From the NCBI GenBank assembly GCA_038561985.1, contig CP073276.1, positions 2,914,001 through 2,978,000 of the forward strand: a stretch of 64,000 bases of DNA. The letters are read 5' to 3'. Below are positions 18,066 through 26,195 of the stretch, piece by piece (position 1 is the first letter of the stretch; each line of letters opens with the position of its first letter). Source of the stretch: Petrimonas sulfuriphila (lineage in GTDB: Bacteria; Bacteroidota; Bacteroidia; Bacteroidales; Dysgonomonadaceae). The notes under the pieces are model-generated. The model worked only from the letters and a program-made list of their open reading frames with translations, made no database searches and was not told the DNA's origin. A program made the translations under genes and the position numbers.

Positions 18066-18638
18066 CTAAATTAATGCCGCTTTAACTCTTGTTTTGAGTT
18101 CCGGCAATACTTTTTCGGTAAACCACTTATTCTTTGCCTGCCAAATATTGTTTCGGGGTGACGGATGAGGCAACGGAAAATAATCAGGCAAGTACACGTC
18201 GAAAAGCAAGATGGTTTCCGTCAGGGTGGCTTTGGCTGTATCCCGAAGGTAGTATTGCTGCGCGTACCTGCCTACAAGCAAAATAAGCCTAACGTCCTTC
18301 ATCGCATCCAACAACTTGCTATGCCACAACGGAGCACATTCGGGCCGCGGAGGCAGATCGCCCGATTTGCCCCTGCCCGGATAACAAAAACCCATCGGCA
18401 TCAGGGCAAATTTTTCGGGATCGTAAAAGGTGGCCTTGTCAACGCCCATCCATTCACGCAAATTATCGCCGCTTTTATCGTTCCAGGGAACTCCTGTTTC
18501 GTGGACAATTCGGCCCGGTGCCTGTCCGATAACCACAATTCTGCTTTTGCTGTGTGCCGCAATTACTGGTTTGGGGCCTAAGGGAAGGAATGCTTCACAG
18601 ACTTTACAGTTCCGTATTTCGCGTAACAATTCATTCAT
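18066..18638 (-). CDS. Uracil-DNA glycosylase family protein
   Basis: The 190-residue protein has the UDG-superfamily motif A as VVIGQAPGRIVHETGVPWND and a later LILLVGRYAQQYYL strand. Two cysteines near the start (NCKVCE) and two mid-protein (GFCYPGRG and RPECAPL) resemble the iron-sulfur ligands of family 4-type enzymes. Such proteins remove uracil from DNA or act on related lesions; this short group is not well characterised. It lies 82 bp after the katA stop on the same strand and may be read with the peroxide genes, but that is inference. Confidence 0.75.
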   Translation of the reverse strand: MNELLREIRNCKVCEAFLPLGPKPVIAAHSKSRIVVIGQAPGRIVHETGVPWNDKSGDNLREWMGVDKATFYDPEKFALMPMGFCYPGRGKSGDLPPRPECAPLWHSKLLDAMKDVRLILLVGRYAQQYYLRDTAKATLTETILLFDVYLPDYFPLPHPSPRNNIWQAKNKWFTEKVLPELKTRVKAALI

Positions 18639-18720
18639 TTCCTTGATCAGTTCCGGAAAATCACAACGGTATCCGGACCGGAGTTATTTGATGACAAATT
18701 GGCGGATAATGGAAAACCGG

Positions 18721-20226
18721 TCAGTTTATTCCTGCCTTCTCGTACGGAATTCCGCAGGCATCGGCAACCCCTCTTCCATAATTCGGATCGGCTTTAAAAC
18801 AATTTCCTATGTGGCGGATTTTGATATGTTCTTCCACACCGTTCATATTCCGCGCCGTATTTTCGAACAACCGTTGCTGTGCATCGGGAGTCATCAGCCG
18901 GAATAGTTTGCCGGGTTGCTCATAGTAGTTGTCATCGTCTTCACGGAAGTTCCATCGTTTGATATCACCGCTTACTTTCTGGGTCGGCTCATCGTGTTCG
19001 GGTTGTTCACGCCAGATGTTGTAGCTGTTGGGTTCGTAATGCAATGTTGCGCCGTGGTTCCCGTCAACACGCATCTGTCCGTCGCGGTGGAACGAGTTGT
19101 AGGTGTGCGTAGCCCCCCTTGGCATGTTTACAGGAATCTGGTGGTGGTTCACTCCCAGCCGGTAGCGTTGTGCATCTCCGTATGAGAATAAACGCCCCTG
19201 TAACATCCTGTCGGGAGAAAAGCCTATTCCCGGAACAATGTTGGCCGGATTGAAGGCGGCTTGTTCGACGTCTTGAAAATAGTTTTCGGGGTTTCGGTTC
19301 AGTTCAAACTCTCCCACCGGAATTAGCGGGAAGTCGCCTTTATACCAAACCTTTGTCAGGTCGAACGGGTTGTAAGGCATGCTCTCGGCCTGTTCTTCCG
19401 TCATTATCTGGATAAACATCTTCCATTTCGGATAATTGCCGTTGCCGATAGCTTCAAACAGATCCCTCTGATGACTTTCGCGGTCGTTCCCAACCAGTTC
19501 GATCGCTTCCTGGTCGGTCAAGTTTTCGATGCCCTGTTGGGTTACAAAATGGAACTTTACCCAGAAACGCTGGTTGTCCGCGTTGATCAAACTGAACGTA
19601 TGGCTTCCGAAGCCGTGCATGTGCCGATAGGAGCGGGGTATCCCCCTGTCGCTCATCGTGATGGTAACCTGATGCAATGCCTCGGGAAGGCTACTCCAGA
19701 AGTCCCAGTTGTTGTTGGAGCTGCGCAGGTTGGTGTAAGGATCACGTTTTACCGCGTGGTTCAAATCAGGGAATTTCAGGGGGTCGCGGAAAAAGAAGAC
19801 CGGTGTGTTGTTGCCGACCAGATCCCAGTTGCCTTCTTCGGTATAAAACTTCATGGCAAAGCCACGGATGTCCCTTTCGGCATCGGCTGCCCCACGCTCA
19901 CCGGCAACGGTCGAAAAACGGACAAACATTTCTGTCTTCTTGCCAATCTCGGAGAAGATTTTCGCCTTGGTGTAAGGTGTAATGTCGTGGGTAACGGTGA
20001 AGGTGCCGAAGGCACCCGACCCTTTAGCATGCATACGTCGCTCCGGAATTACCTCGCGATCGAAATGAGCAAGTTTCTCCAAAAACCACACGTCTTGCAG
20101 CATCATAGGCCCGCGTGGACCAGCGGTCATTGCGTCCTGGTTGTTGCCAACCGGAGCTCCAGCAACCGTGGTCATCGGTTTTTGATTTTCTTTGTCTCTT
20201 TTTTTCTTCAATTCTTCTGCGTTCAT
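18721..20226 (-). CDS. katA: Monofunctional haem catalase KatA
   Basis: The 501-residue protein breaks down hydrogen peroxide in the cytoplasm. It shows the clade-3 small-subunit catalase pattern: the active-site histidine segment [14 protein letters not shown], the catalytic asparagine in NTPVFFFRD, and the proximal haem tyrosine in [17 protein letters not shown] take the ATG at 20226 (MNAEELKKK) rather than a TTG three codons upstream. It follows perR and dps on the same strand, which suggests peroxide control. No truncation is seen. Confidence 0.97.
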   Translation of the reverse strand: MNAEELKKKRDKENQKPMTTVAGAPVGNNQDAMTAGPRGPMMLQDVWFLEKLAHFDREVIPERRMHAKGSGAFGTFTVTHDITPYTKAKIFSEIGKKTEMFVRFSTVAGERGAADAERDIRGFAMKFYTEEGNWDLVGNNTPVFFFRDPLKFPDLNHAVKRDPYTNLRSSNNNWDFWSSLPEALHQVTITMSDRGIPRSYRHMHGFGSHTFSLINADNQRFWVKFHFVTQQGIENLTDQEAIELVGNDRESHQRDLFEAIGNGNYPKWKMFIQIMTEEQAESMPYNPFDLTKVWYKGDFPLIPVGEFELNRNPENYFQDVEQAAFNPANIVPGIGFSPDRMLQGRLFSYGDAQRYRLGVNHHQIPVNMPRGATHTYNSFHRDGQMRVDGNHGATLHYEPNSYNIWREQPEHDEPTQKVSGDIKRWNFREDDDNYYEQPGKLFRLMTPDAQQRLFENTARNMNGVEEHIKIRHIGNCFKADPNYGRGVADACGIPYEKAGIN

Positions 20227-20258
20227 ACCATACAATGTTTGTTGTTAACGATTAATGT

Positions 20259-20278
20259 CTAAAAAATAATTTTTTTAG
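20259..20278. promoter_or_regulatory. A/T palindrome between dps and katA
   Basis: The 20-bp element CTAAAAAA-TAAT-TTTTTTAG is a perfect 8-bp inverted repeat around TAAT. It lies 11 bp past the dps stop and 33 bp before the katA start. It could be a peroxide-regulator operator for katA or a weak attenuator. Confidence 0.4.
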
Positions 20279-20288
20279 CAGATGCAGA

Positions 20289-20765
20289 TTAGGACAAAAA
20301 TGAAGTAAGCATCCAAACCTCTTTTTCCTGTCCGCTGATGTAGTCGCTCAGAAGCGCTACGGTTACTTCATCATCAATCTCTGAAGCCAAGGCAAGCAAT
20401 TCTCTTTCGGAAGCGATGAGCAATTTGAGCGTGTCGAGAATGTTTTTGATGGCTTCATCAGTACCGGTAACTACGCCGGTTTCTTTTACGTTGGCAGTTT
20501 TCAAGTACTTTGTGAAGGTGTGGGCCGGAGTTTCACCAAGCATAAGGAGTCTTTCGGCAACTTCATCTACTTTAGCGGCAGCATCGTTGTACATCTCTTC
20601 GAATTTTTCGTGGAGAAGGTAAAAATCCTTGCCTTTTATGTTCCAGTGGAATCCCCGTAAATTGGTGTAATAAACTTGTAGGTCTGCCAGTAATTGCTGT
20701 AACCCCTTGGTTACATTTTCTACATTTCTTAATCCTGTAAATTCAGTTGTTTTCATTGTTTTCAT
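20289..20765 (-). CDS. dps: Dps-type DNA-protecting ferritin
   Basis: The 158-residue protein is a four-helix mini-ferritin that oxidises and stores iron and shields DNA under peroxide stress. The ferroxidase-centre signature is visible: YYTNLRGFHWNIKGKDFYLLHEKFEEMYNDAAAKVDEVAERL, with the interface H, D and E residues spaced as in Dps. A second in-frame ATG lies three codons downstream; either could be used. It starts only 3 bp after the perR stop, so perR and dps are surely co-transcribed, an arrangement that couples iron storage to peroxide sensing. Confidence 0.95.
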   Translation of the reverse strand: MKTMKTTEFTGLRNVENVTKGLQQLLADLQVYYTNLRGFHWNIKGKDFYLLHEKFEEMYNDAAAKVDEVAERLLMLGETPAHTFTKYLKTANVKETGVVTGTDEAIKNILDTLKLLIASERELLALASEIDDEVTVALLSDYISGQEKEVWMLTSFLS

Positions 20766-20768
20766 TTT

Positions 20769-21230
20769 TTATTGTTTTTGATTAATTGATTTTTTGTTTA
20801 TTGATTTTTTGTTTATTGATTTTCCACTGATATGAAGGGTGATCGAACTTATATGATAACCTTCGATAGCATTTTTTTCGAAATAAGTTTTCAGCATTTC
20901 ATCCAGTTCTTCGTTTATGTAATCCTGAATTTCCTCGTTGCCTTCATTGTACAGGTGGTGATGGTGTTTCAAGACGCCATCGTAACGCATAACTTCTCCT
21001 TCGGTTAAGACCTTATTGATAACCCCGTATTTGACAAAAGTGTCGAGTGTTTTGTAAACCGTTCCAATAGCTATGCTGGGGTATTTGTCATGAATAAAAT
21101 CAATGATCTGTTCAGCCGTGGGATGATTACGTAACGTGTAAATCGCTTCGAGTACCCCGATTCGTTGGGGAGTTACTTTCAGATCTTTCTCTTTTATGAG
21201 CTCCTGAATGTGTTTAATATCTACATGCAT
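20769..21230 (-). CDS. perR: Fur-family peroxide regulator (PerR-like), with repetitive tail
   Basis: The 153-residue protein has the Fur winged helix (KVTPQRIGVLEAIYTL, IAIGTVYKTLDTF) and the histidine-rich metal region (KHHHHLYNE). There is no cysteine anywhere, so the usual structural zinc site of two CxxC pairs is absent. The C-terminus ends in a tandem KSINK repeat encoded by a 15-bp DNA repeat. Position directly before dps and katA argues for PerR rather than Fur or Zur. A palindrome lies just upstream of its start. Metal choice and peroxide sensing are inferred. Confidence 0.85.
   Translation of the reverse strand: MHVDIKHIQELIKEKDLKVTPQRIGVLEAIYTLRNHPTAEQIIDFIHDKYPSIAIGTVYKTLDTFVKYGVINKVLTEGEVMRYDGVLKHHHHLYNEGNEEIQDYINEELDEMLKTYFEKNAIEGYHISSITLHISGKSINKKSINKKSINQKQ
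20785..20825. repeat. 15-bp in-frame tandem repeat in the perR 3' end
   Basis: Two full copies of attgattttttgttt (20785-20799, 20800-20814) and a partial third encode the repeated KSINK tail of the regulator. Because the unit is a multiple of three, gain or loss of copies would only change tail length. Confidence 0.85.
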
Positions 21231-21241
21231 CTTAATCCTAA

Positions 21242-21257
21242 TAAAGAATTATTCTTA
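21242..21257. promoter_or_regulatory. Candidate PerR/Fur box upstream of perR
   Basis: TAAAGAATTATTCTTA contains the perfect 6-1-6 palindrome AAGAAT-T-ATTCTT, the size and A/T character of PerR boxes. Its edge is 12 bp from the perR start codon, which fits autoregulation of the perR-dps transcript. Confidence 0.5.
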
Positions 21258-21341
21258 CATAAAACAAATTCTCGGAGGAATTGTTCACGTAAGATAATTT
21301 TTTTTGCCTGTTTTGGATTAGAACATCCGAAATCAGTACGG

Positions 21342-22457
21342 TTACGACGTTTTAAGATTGTTTTCTTTTGTCTTTTTGTATCGGGGTATGCTGAATTTCC
21401 GGGACTTCATCCGGGTGGTGACACGTGGTTGTGCCGTTGAGCCCGGAATGTACTCGTGCCGGTACATATTGAAGAAGAGCACAAACAGGGAGAGCAGCAG
21501 GGGGCCGAAAATAACGCCCCAGAACCCGAACATGGGAATTCCGATCAATACTCCGAAAATGGTTATCAACGGATGAATATCGGCCAATACCTTTTGAAGC
21601 AGAAAACGCGCAACATTGTCAACACCGCCAATAATAATGAATCCGTATGCAGTCATTCCGATACCGCTCCCGATATCACCTGCAAGCCATAAACTTAGTG
21701 CAATGGGAACCCACACGATAGCTGTTCCCAGGATTGGGATAATGGAGGTAAATCCCGTTAGAATAGCGTACAACAGGGCGCTATCCACCCCAAAAAACAT
21801 ATATCCCAAGTAAGCAAAGACGCCCTGAATAATAGCCAGCAAAGGTATTCCGATAGCATTAGCCTGAATGATCATCTTGGTTTCTTCACCCAGGATTTGT
21901 TTGTTTTCTTCTTTAAAGGGCAAAATTTCCTTGACCATCTTCTCAAAGCTTTCGTAGTTATAGAGCATATAGAAAAGGATGAAAAGTGCAAAAAGGGAAT
22001 TAATCATTAATGAGTAGATACTTGCACCGAGCGATTGCAATATGTTTCCACCCAGTTTGGGCAGGCTGGACAAGTTTTCGGGGGTGAACAAATCGAAATC
22101 AAGCCGCTCTTCAATCATCTTAACGAAGTTGTTGAAGTTCTCTATTATGGCTTTGGGGTCAATAGAAATTCCCGATACGGTATCGATCACCAAAAAGGCG
22201 ATGCCTGTAAGTGGCCCTAAAAACAACAATAGGGCTTCCAGGGTCAGGAGGGTGGCCGCAAACCCTTTTTTTATCTTCTTTTTTTCTACCAGGTAGGTCA
22301 TCTGTCCTTTTAAAAGCACATAAAGCGTGGCAGCTCCTAAAAAACCGCTAAGGTAAAGGCGAAGTTCTTTGAAAAGGATCAGTCCGAGCAGGATCAGAAA
22401 CCCAATGAGTATGTATTTGTATTCTTTCTTTTTATAAGGGAGATTATTCTCAATCAT
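21342..22457 (-). CDS. AI-2E family (PerM/YdiK-like) membrane permease
   Basis: The 371-residue protein has about eight membrane helices with the pattern of the UPF0118/AI-2E transporter family: paired N-terminal helices (YILIGFLILLGLILFKEL), a soluble central region, and the signature segment IIPILGTAIVWVPIAL followed by GVLIGIPMFGFWGVIFGPLLLSL. Members export small molecules or act in Na+/H+ exchange; the substrate here is unknown. It follows the DUF2007 gene by 28 bp on the same strand, so the two probably form an operon. Confidence 0.88.
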   Translation of the reverse strand: MIENNLPYKKKEYKYILIGFLILLGLILFKELRLYLSGFLGAATLYVLLKGQMTYLVEKKKIKKGFAATLLTLEALLLFLGPLTGIAFLVIDTVSGISIDPKAIIENFNNFVKMIEERLDFDLFTPENLSSLPKLGGNILQSLGASIYSLMINSLFALFILFYMLYNYESFEKMVKEILPFKEENKQILGEETKMIIQANAIGIPLLAIIQGVFAYLGYMFFGVDSALLYAILTGFTSIIPILGTAIVWVPIALSLWLAGDIGSGIGMTAYGFIIIGGVDNVARFLLQKVLADIHPLITIFGVLIGIPMFGFWGVIFGPLLLSLFVLFFNMYRHEYIPGSTAQPRVTTRMKSRKFSIPRYKKTKENNLKTS

Positions 22458-22485
22458 GTATTTTTAGTGATTAAAAAAATTCAAC

Positions 22486-22719
22486 TTAAAGAAAAAAGTC
22501 TTCCGGTTCGGCAAAACCGCCTTCGATAAGTGCATTTTTAGCAGCATCGTAATCCGAAGCCTTTACCTGCATCTCGATATCCCCAATGCTATAGGCCAGC
22601 CGGCTAGCTGTTAAATTTTTCATAAATACTTCAATACCTTTCATTTCCATGAATGTTTGAACGATGGATACATCGGCAGGGAAAGCAAATGTTTTGACGG
22701 TAATAAACTCTTCTTCCAT
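22486..22719 (-). CDS. DUF2007 domain protein
   Basis: The 77-residue protein matches the DUF2007 pattern: an N-terminal strand and helix (VKTFAFPADVSIVQTFMEMKGIEVF), a GDIEMQVKASDYDAAKNAL segment, and an acidic end. The fold resembles a small GlnB-like ferredoxin sandwich and is called a putative signal-transducing domain; no function is established. It precedes the AI-2E family permease and diverges from the SDR gene across about 110 bp. Confidence 0.8.
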   Translation of the reverse strand: MEEEFITVKTFAFPADVSIVQTFMEMKGIEVFMKNLTASRLAYSIGDIEMQVKASDYDAAKNALIEGGFAEPEDFFL

Positions 22720-22828
22720 AAAGCTGGTATTTGTTTAGTAGACTTCAAAAATAGTTTATTTTTTGATGATAAGGGTCAAAAACTCCATTTTTTGATGTAA
22801 TTTTGATTTTATTATAATTTTATACGTT

Positions 22829-23587
22829 ATGAAGAGAAAGATTGCACTAATAACCGGTGCCACATCGGGGATAGGCGAAGCTACGACCTGGAGATTAGCC
22901 GAAAATGGCTATGACGTTATCATCACCGGACGCAGAAACGAGAGATTAAAAGATGTAAAAGAAAAACTTCAAAAAGCGGGGACCCGTGTGTTGGCCCTTT
23001 GTTTTGATGTTCGTGTTGAATTTGAAGTAAAATCGGCGATTGAAAATTTGCCGGATGACTGGAAAAAAATCGATGTATTGGTCAACAATGCGGGACTGGC
23101 AGCTGGATTAAGTACCCTGCAGGAAGGAGATACCGGTGACTGGAATCGAATGATCGACACCAACGTTAAGGGACTGCTCTACATGACCCGCTACGTTTCT
23201 CCCCTGATGATAAAACAGGAGAAAGGACACATCATCAACATCGGATCGATTGCAGGAAAAGAAGTCTATCCTAATGGAAATGTCTATTGTGCTACCAAGC
23301 ATGCAGTGGATGCGCTGACAAAAGGGATGCGGATAGATATGCTGAAGCACAACATAAAGGTTACCCAGGTTTGTCCCGGTGCGGTTGAAACGGAATTTTC
23401 CATCGTTCGTTTTCACGGGGATGAAGAACGTGCCGCCAAAGTATATGATGGGTTTGATAACCTTTTAGCCGATGATATTGCCGATTGTATTCTATTTGCC
23501 GTTTCCCGCCCGGCGCATGTAAACATCAACGATATGATTGTGATGCCAACCGCGCAGGCAACAGCATCGTTATTTTATAAAAAATAG
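22829..23587 (+). CDS. SDR-family NAD(P)-dependent oxidoreductase (YdfG-like)
   Basis: The 252-residue classical short-chain dehydrogenase has the cofactor motif TGATSGIGEAT, the NNAG motif (VLVNNAGLA), and the catalytic set with serine in NIGSIAGKEVYPNG and YCATK. Closest known relatives are YdfG-type 3-hydroxy acid or serine dehydrogenases. A -7-like TAATTTTG at 22798 lies 31 bp before the start, with no good -33 element. It converges with the DUF192 gene, the two stop codons being 6 bp apart. Confidence 0.92.
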   Translation: MKRKIALITGATSGIGEATTWRLAENGYDVIITGRRNERLKDVKEKLQKAGTRVLALCFDVRVEFEVKSAIENLPDDWKKIDVLVNNAGLAAGLSTLQEGDTGDWNRMIDTNVKGLLYMTRYVSPLMIKQEKGHIINIGSIAGKEVYPNGNVYCATKHAVDALTKGMRIDMLKHNIKVTQVCPGAVETEFSIVRFHGDEERAAKVYDGFDNLLADDIADCILFAVSRPAHVNINDMIVMPTAQATASLFYKK

Positions 23588-23592
23588 GTGGT

Positions 23593-24108
23593 TCAATGGC
23601 TTGAAAGCTCAAAAATAATTTTATCCCCTTCGGTAATTTGTTTTTGGGCACAATATCCGGCGTTTACTTCCACCACGTACAATGCCGGCCGGGTGGATGC
23701 ATAGTTCCATTCTTTTAAGGGAGCGGTGTTTGTATGAATGGTAATGATTTCATTATCGGCGTTGACGAAAAGCATATCCAGGGGAATATAGGTGTTTTTC
23801 ATCCAGAAACCCTGAATTTCCTCCTCATCGAAAACAAACAACATCCCGGCATCGGCGGGAAGGGACTTCCGGTACATCAATCCACGTGCCCGGCGCTGGT
23901 TGTTGTCCGCTACTTCAATATCGATAACCGAGAGGGTGTCGTTGTTTTGCGCCGACAAAAACGCTAGCGTTCCTTGTTTGTTGAAGGAAATTTCAAAAGC
24001 GCCACCGTCCGTTATTTTCGTGTCTTTTTTTTGTGTCAAAAAAAACAAGGTGGCTGCAACGGCTACCACAGCTATGAACCCAATAATAAGCAATTTTTTT
24101 GATTTCAT
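23593..24108 (-). CDS. DUF192 domain exported protein
   Basis: The 171-residue protein starts with an N-terminal membrane anchor or signal (LLIIGFIAVVAVAATLFFL) and then the DUF192 fold: IEVADNNQRRARGLMYRKSLPADAGMLFVFD and FWMKNTYIPLDMLFVNADNEI, with VNAGYCAQKQI near the end. The family is small, periplasmic or outer, and without a firm function. It lies 59 bp after the cbiB stop on the same strand; a TAAATTTG box at 24142-24149 may give it its own promoter. Confidence 0.88.
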   Translation of the reverse strand: MKSKKLLIIGFIAVVAVAATLFFLTQKKDTKITDGGAFEISFNKQGTLAFLSAQNNDTLSVIDIEVADNNQRRARGLMYRKSLPADAGMLFVFDEEEIQGFWMKNTYIPLDMLFVNADNEIITIHTNTAPLKEWNYASTRPALYVVEVNAGYCAQKQITEGDKIIFELSSH

Positions 24109-24167
24109 GCGATACTATTTTTTTATCAGCGTCGTGTGGATCAAATTTAGGACCAAGAACGCAAGTA

Positions 24168-25163
24168 CTACCCCCAAAAGTATAAAAAATTATGCGAAAA
24201 ACCGGTTAATTCTTGAAAAATACAATACATGGACAATGTGCAGATTAACATAAGAAGGCTTGTCCTGATATTAATGATGCACGATTTCACCACATCGTCG
24301 TGTGTGAGTTCCCGGTAGTTTTTTCCGATATACGGCTTTTCCACCCGTTTCCCGTCGTATGTGTTCGAACCACCGAAACGGCAATTCAGGATGCCTGCCA
24401 GCGCCGATTCGGGATAACCCGAGTTGGGACTGGAATGCCGGCTCGCATATTTGTGGACAAAGTGAAACCCGCGGGATGACGGCGGGAAGGAAATCATCAA
24501 AAATGCCGTAAGCCTTGCGGGGACATAGTTCGCACCGTCATCAAGTATATGTGCGGCGAACCATCCGAAATCGTTGTACCGGTCGTTCTTATAGCCAATC
24601 ATCGAATCCAGGGTGTTTATCATTTTGTATGCCATCATCAGCGGAATACCTCCGAGGGCATAGAAAAACAGCGGTGCAACCACACCGTCGCTCAGATTCT
24701 CAGCCAGTGTTTCGAGTGTGGCGGTACGGATCTGTTGGAACGAGAGCTGCGATGTGTCCCTCCCTACAATCCGGCTCAATTGCCGGCGAGCGGCGGACAA
24801 ATCGTTTTTTTGAACCCGGCGTTCCACTTTCCAGGCCTCCTCAATCAGGCTCCGGTTACCGAGGGCGTAAAAAAAGAACACGGTGTTTATGACGACTTTT
24901 ACCGCAGGAAAATCGTGCAACGCGAGCTGAATGCCGTATAAAAACCCGAAAATGAGTAAAACAAGTATCGATGCAACCGCAATGCCTTTTGTCCTTCTCC
25001 GCTTGCCTTTGTTGAATTTTAGCTCGCAGAAAGAAATCATTTTTCCGAACAACCGGATGGGATGGGGAAGCCGGGCAGGGTCGCCCAACAGGGCGTCGAG
25101 CAGAAAACCACCCGCGAGCGGGATCAGGAAACCGGAATGTGTTGTGATAAAATCGTGAATCAT
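24168..25163 (-). CDS. cbiB: Adenosylcobinamide-phosphate synthase CbiB
   Basis: The 331-residue integral membrane enzyme attaches aminopropanol phosphate to adenosylcobyric acid. Typical features are GFLLDALLGDPARLPHPIRLFGKMI at the N-terminus, EETWKVERR-like and ARRQLSRIVGRDTSQL segments, the central FYALGGIPLMMAYKMINTLDSMIGY motif and GYPESALAGILNCRFGG. Its start overlaps cobD by 4 bp. It is the last gene of the cobalamin transcript. Two clear helices lie near the N-terminus and one at the C-terminus. Confidence 0.95.
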   Translation of the reverse strand: MIHDFITTHSGFLIPLAGGFLLDALLGDPARLPHPIRLFGKMISFCELKFNKGKRRRTKGIAVASILVLLIFGFLYGIQLALHDFPAVKVVINTVFFFYALGNRSLIEEAWKVERRVQKNDLSAARRQLSRIVGRDTSQLSFQQIRTATLETLAENLSDGVVAPLFFYALGGIPLMMAYKMINTLDSMIGYKNDRYNDFGWFAAHILDDGANYVPARLTAFLMISFPPSSRGFHFVHKYASRHSSPNSGYPESALAGILNCRFGGSNTYDGKRVEKPYIGKNYRELTHDDVVKSCIINIRTSLLMLICTLSMYCIFQELTGFSHNFLYFWG

Positions 25164-26191
25164 GCTGTTATTTTGAAGAAATCGCGGAGGGCATCCGTCA
25201 GTCGGTCATTTGCCGTTTTTTCCTGTACGGACAACCGGAAATGACAGGGTGACAGCCCGCGAAAATTACTGGCGTCGCGGATCAGGATACCATGTTTCTC
25301 GAGAAGATAGGATTTTAATTGCGAAGCCGTACCGCTTTTCAGCCGAATCAGAAAAAAATGACACGGCGACGGCGTTACTTCAAGATGTGAAAGTGTGGCA
25401 AGTTGCTGTTGGAACTGTTGCGATTCACGGCATAATATGCCGGCATCGGGTAGTAAACGGCTGTAATTTTCCATTACAAAACTTCCTGCTTCCTGTGCCA
25501 GCGTATTAACAGTCCAGGGGATACGTAGGGGTTGGAGCCGATTTATGATGTTTTTTTCGGCGACAATATAGCCCAAGCGTAAACCGGGAATAGCGAAAGT
25601 CTTTGTGAGCGAATGCACCGAAATCAGGTTCGGATAATTTGCGTGTAACGGTATAACCGGCTGGCATTGCGTGCACAATTCACCGTAAGCGTTATCGATG
25701 ATGAAGTAAGAGTCCGGATTATTGAGACAGAGGTTTTCTATAGTTTCAGATGAAACGATTGAGCCGTCGGGGTTGTTGGGGAAGGCGAACCAAACGGTCT
25801 CGTTACTGGTGAAATTGATGCTTCCACACAATTCGCTCACCGGCATAAACGACAGGGTATGCCCGTACAGGGTACAGGCATCCTCGTACTCCGCAAAAGC
25901 GGGATAGGTTATCGTGCTGTGCTTCCCGGCAAACAGGTGTGCCAGAAGATAAAACGCTTCTGCCGATCCGTTGGTAACCAGCACGTTTTCCGGAGACAGG
26001 TTGTGGTGCTCAGCAATCTCGTGTGTGAGCGCGCGCGCATTTGGATCGGGATAATCACTGATCAGGTGCAGGCAACCCGACAAATGCGCCACAATTTGAA
26101 CCGAAGCATTCCGGTAAGGAATGTTTGAACTAAAATCGGCGGTTATCTTTTCGCTGTAGTCGTACAGGTCGTTTCCGTGGCCGTAGAGCAT
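25160..26191 (-). CDS. cobD: L-threonine-O-3-phosphate decarboxylase CobD
   Basis: The 343-residue PLP enzyme of aminotransferase fold I makes (R)-1-amino-2-propanol phosphate, the linker used by CbiB. It begins MLYGHGNDLYDY and has the substrate segment DFSSNIPYRN, where the family usually shows SSNINP. It continues with NGSAEAFYLLAHLF and the PLP lysine in SLTKTFAIPGLRLGYIVA. Position between cobQ and cbiB distinguishes it from histidinol-phosphate aminotransferase, its close relative. The 4-bp overlap with cbiB suggests coupled translation. Confidence 0.95.
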   Translation of the reverse strand: MLYGHGNDLYDYSEKITADFSSNIPYRNASVQIVAHLSGCLHLISDYPDPNARALTHEIAEHHNLSPENVLVTNGSAEAFYLLAHLFAGKHSTITYPAFAEYEDACTLYGHTLSFMPVSELCGSINFTSNETVWFAFPNNPDGSIVSSETIENLCLNNPDSYFIIDNAYGELCTQCQPVIPLHANYPNLISVHSLTKTFAIPGLRLGYIVAEKNIINRLQPLRIPWTVNTLAQEAGSFVMENYSRLLPDAGILCRESQQFQQQLATLSHLEVTPSPCHFFLIRLKSGTASQLKSYLLEKHGILIRDASNFRGLSPCHFRLSVQEKTANDRLTDALRDFFKITA

Positions 26192-26195
26192 AATC

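Noticed and set aside
19471-20262. 263-codon plus-strand frame opposite katA
   Set aside because: It is antisense to conserved catalase coding sequence, with no domain and no promoter.
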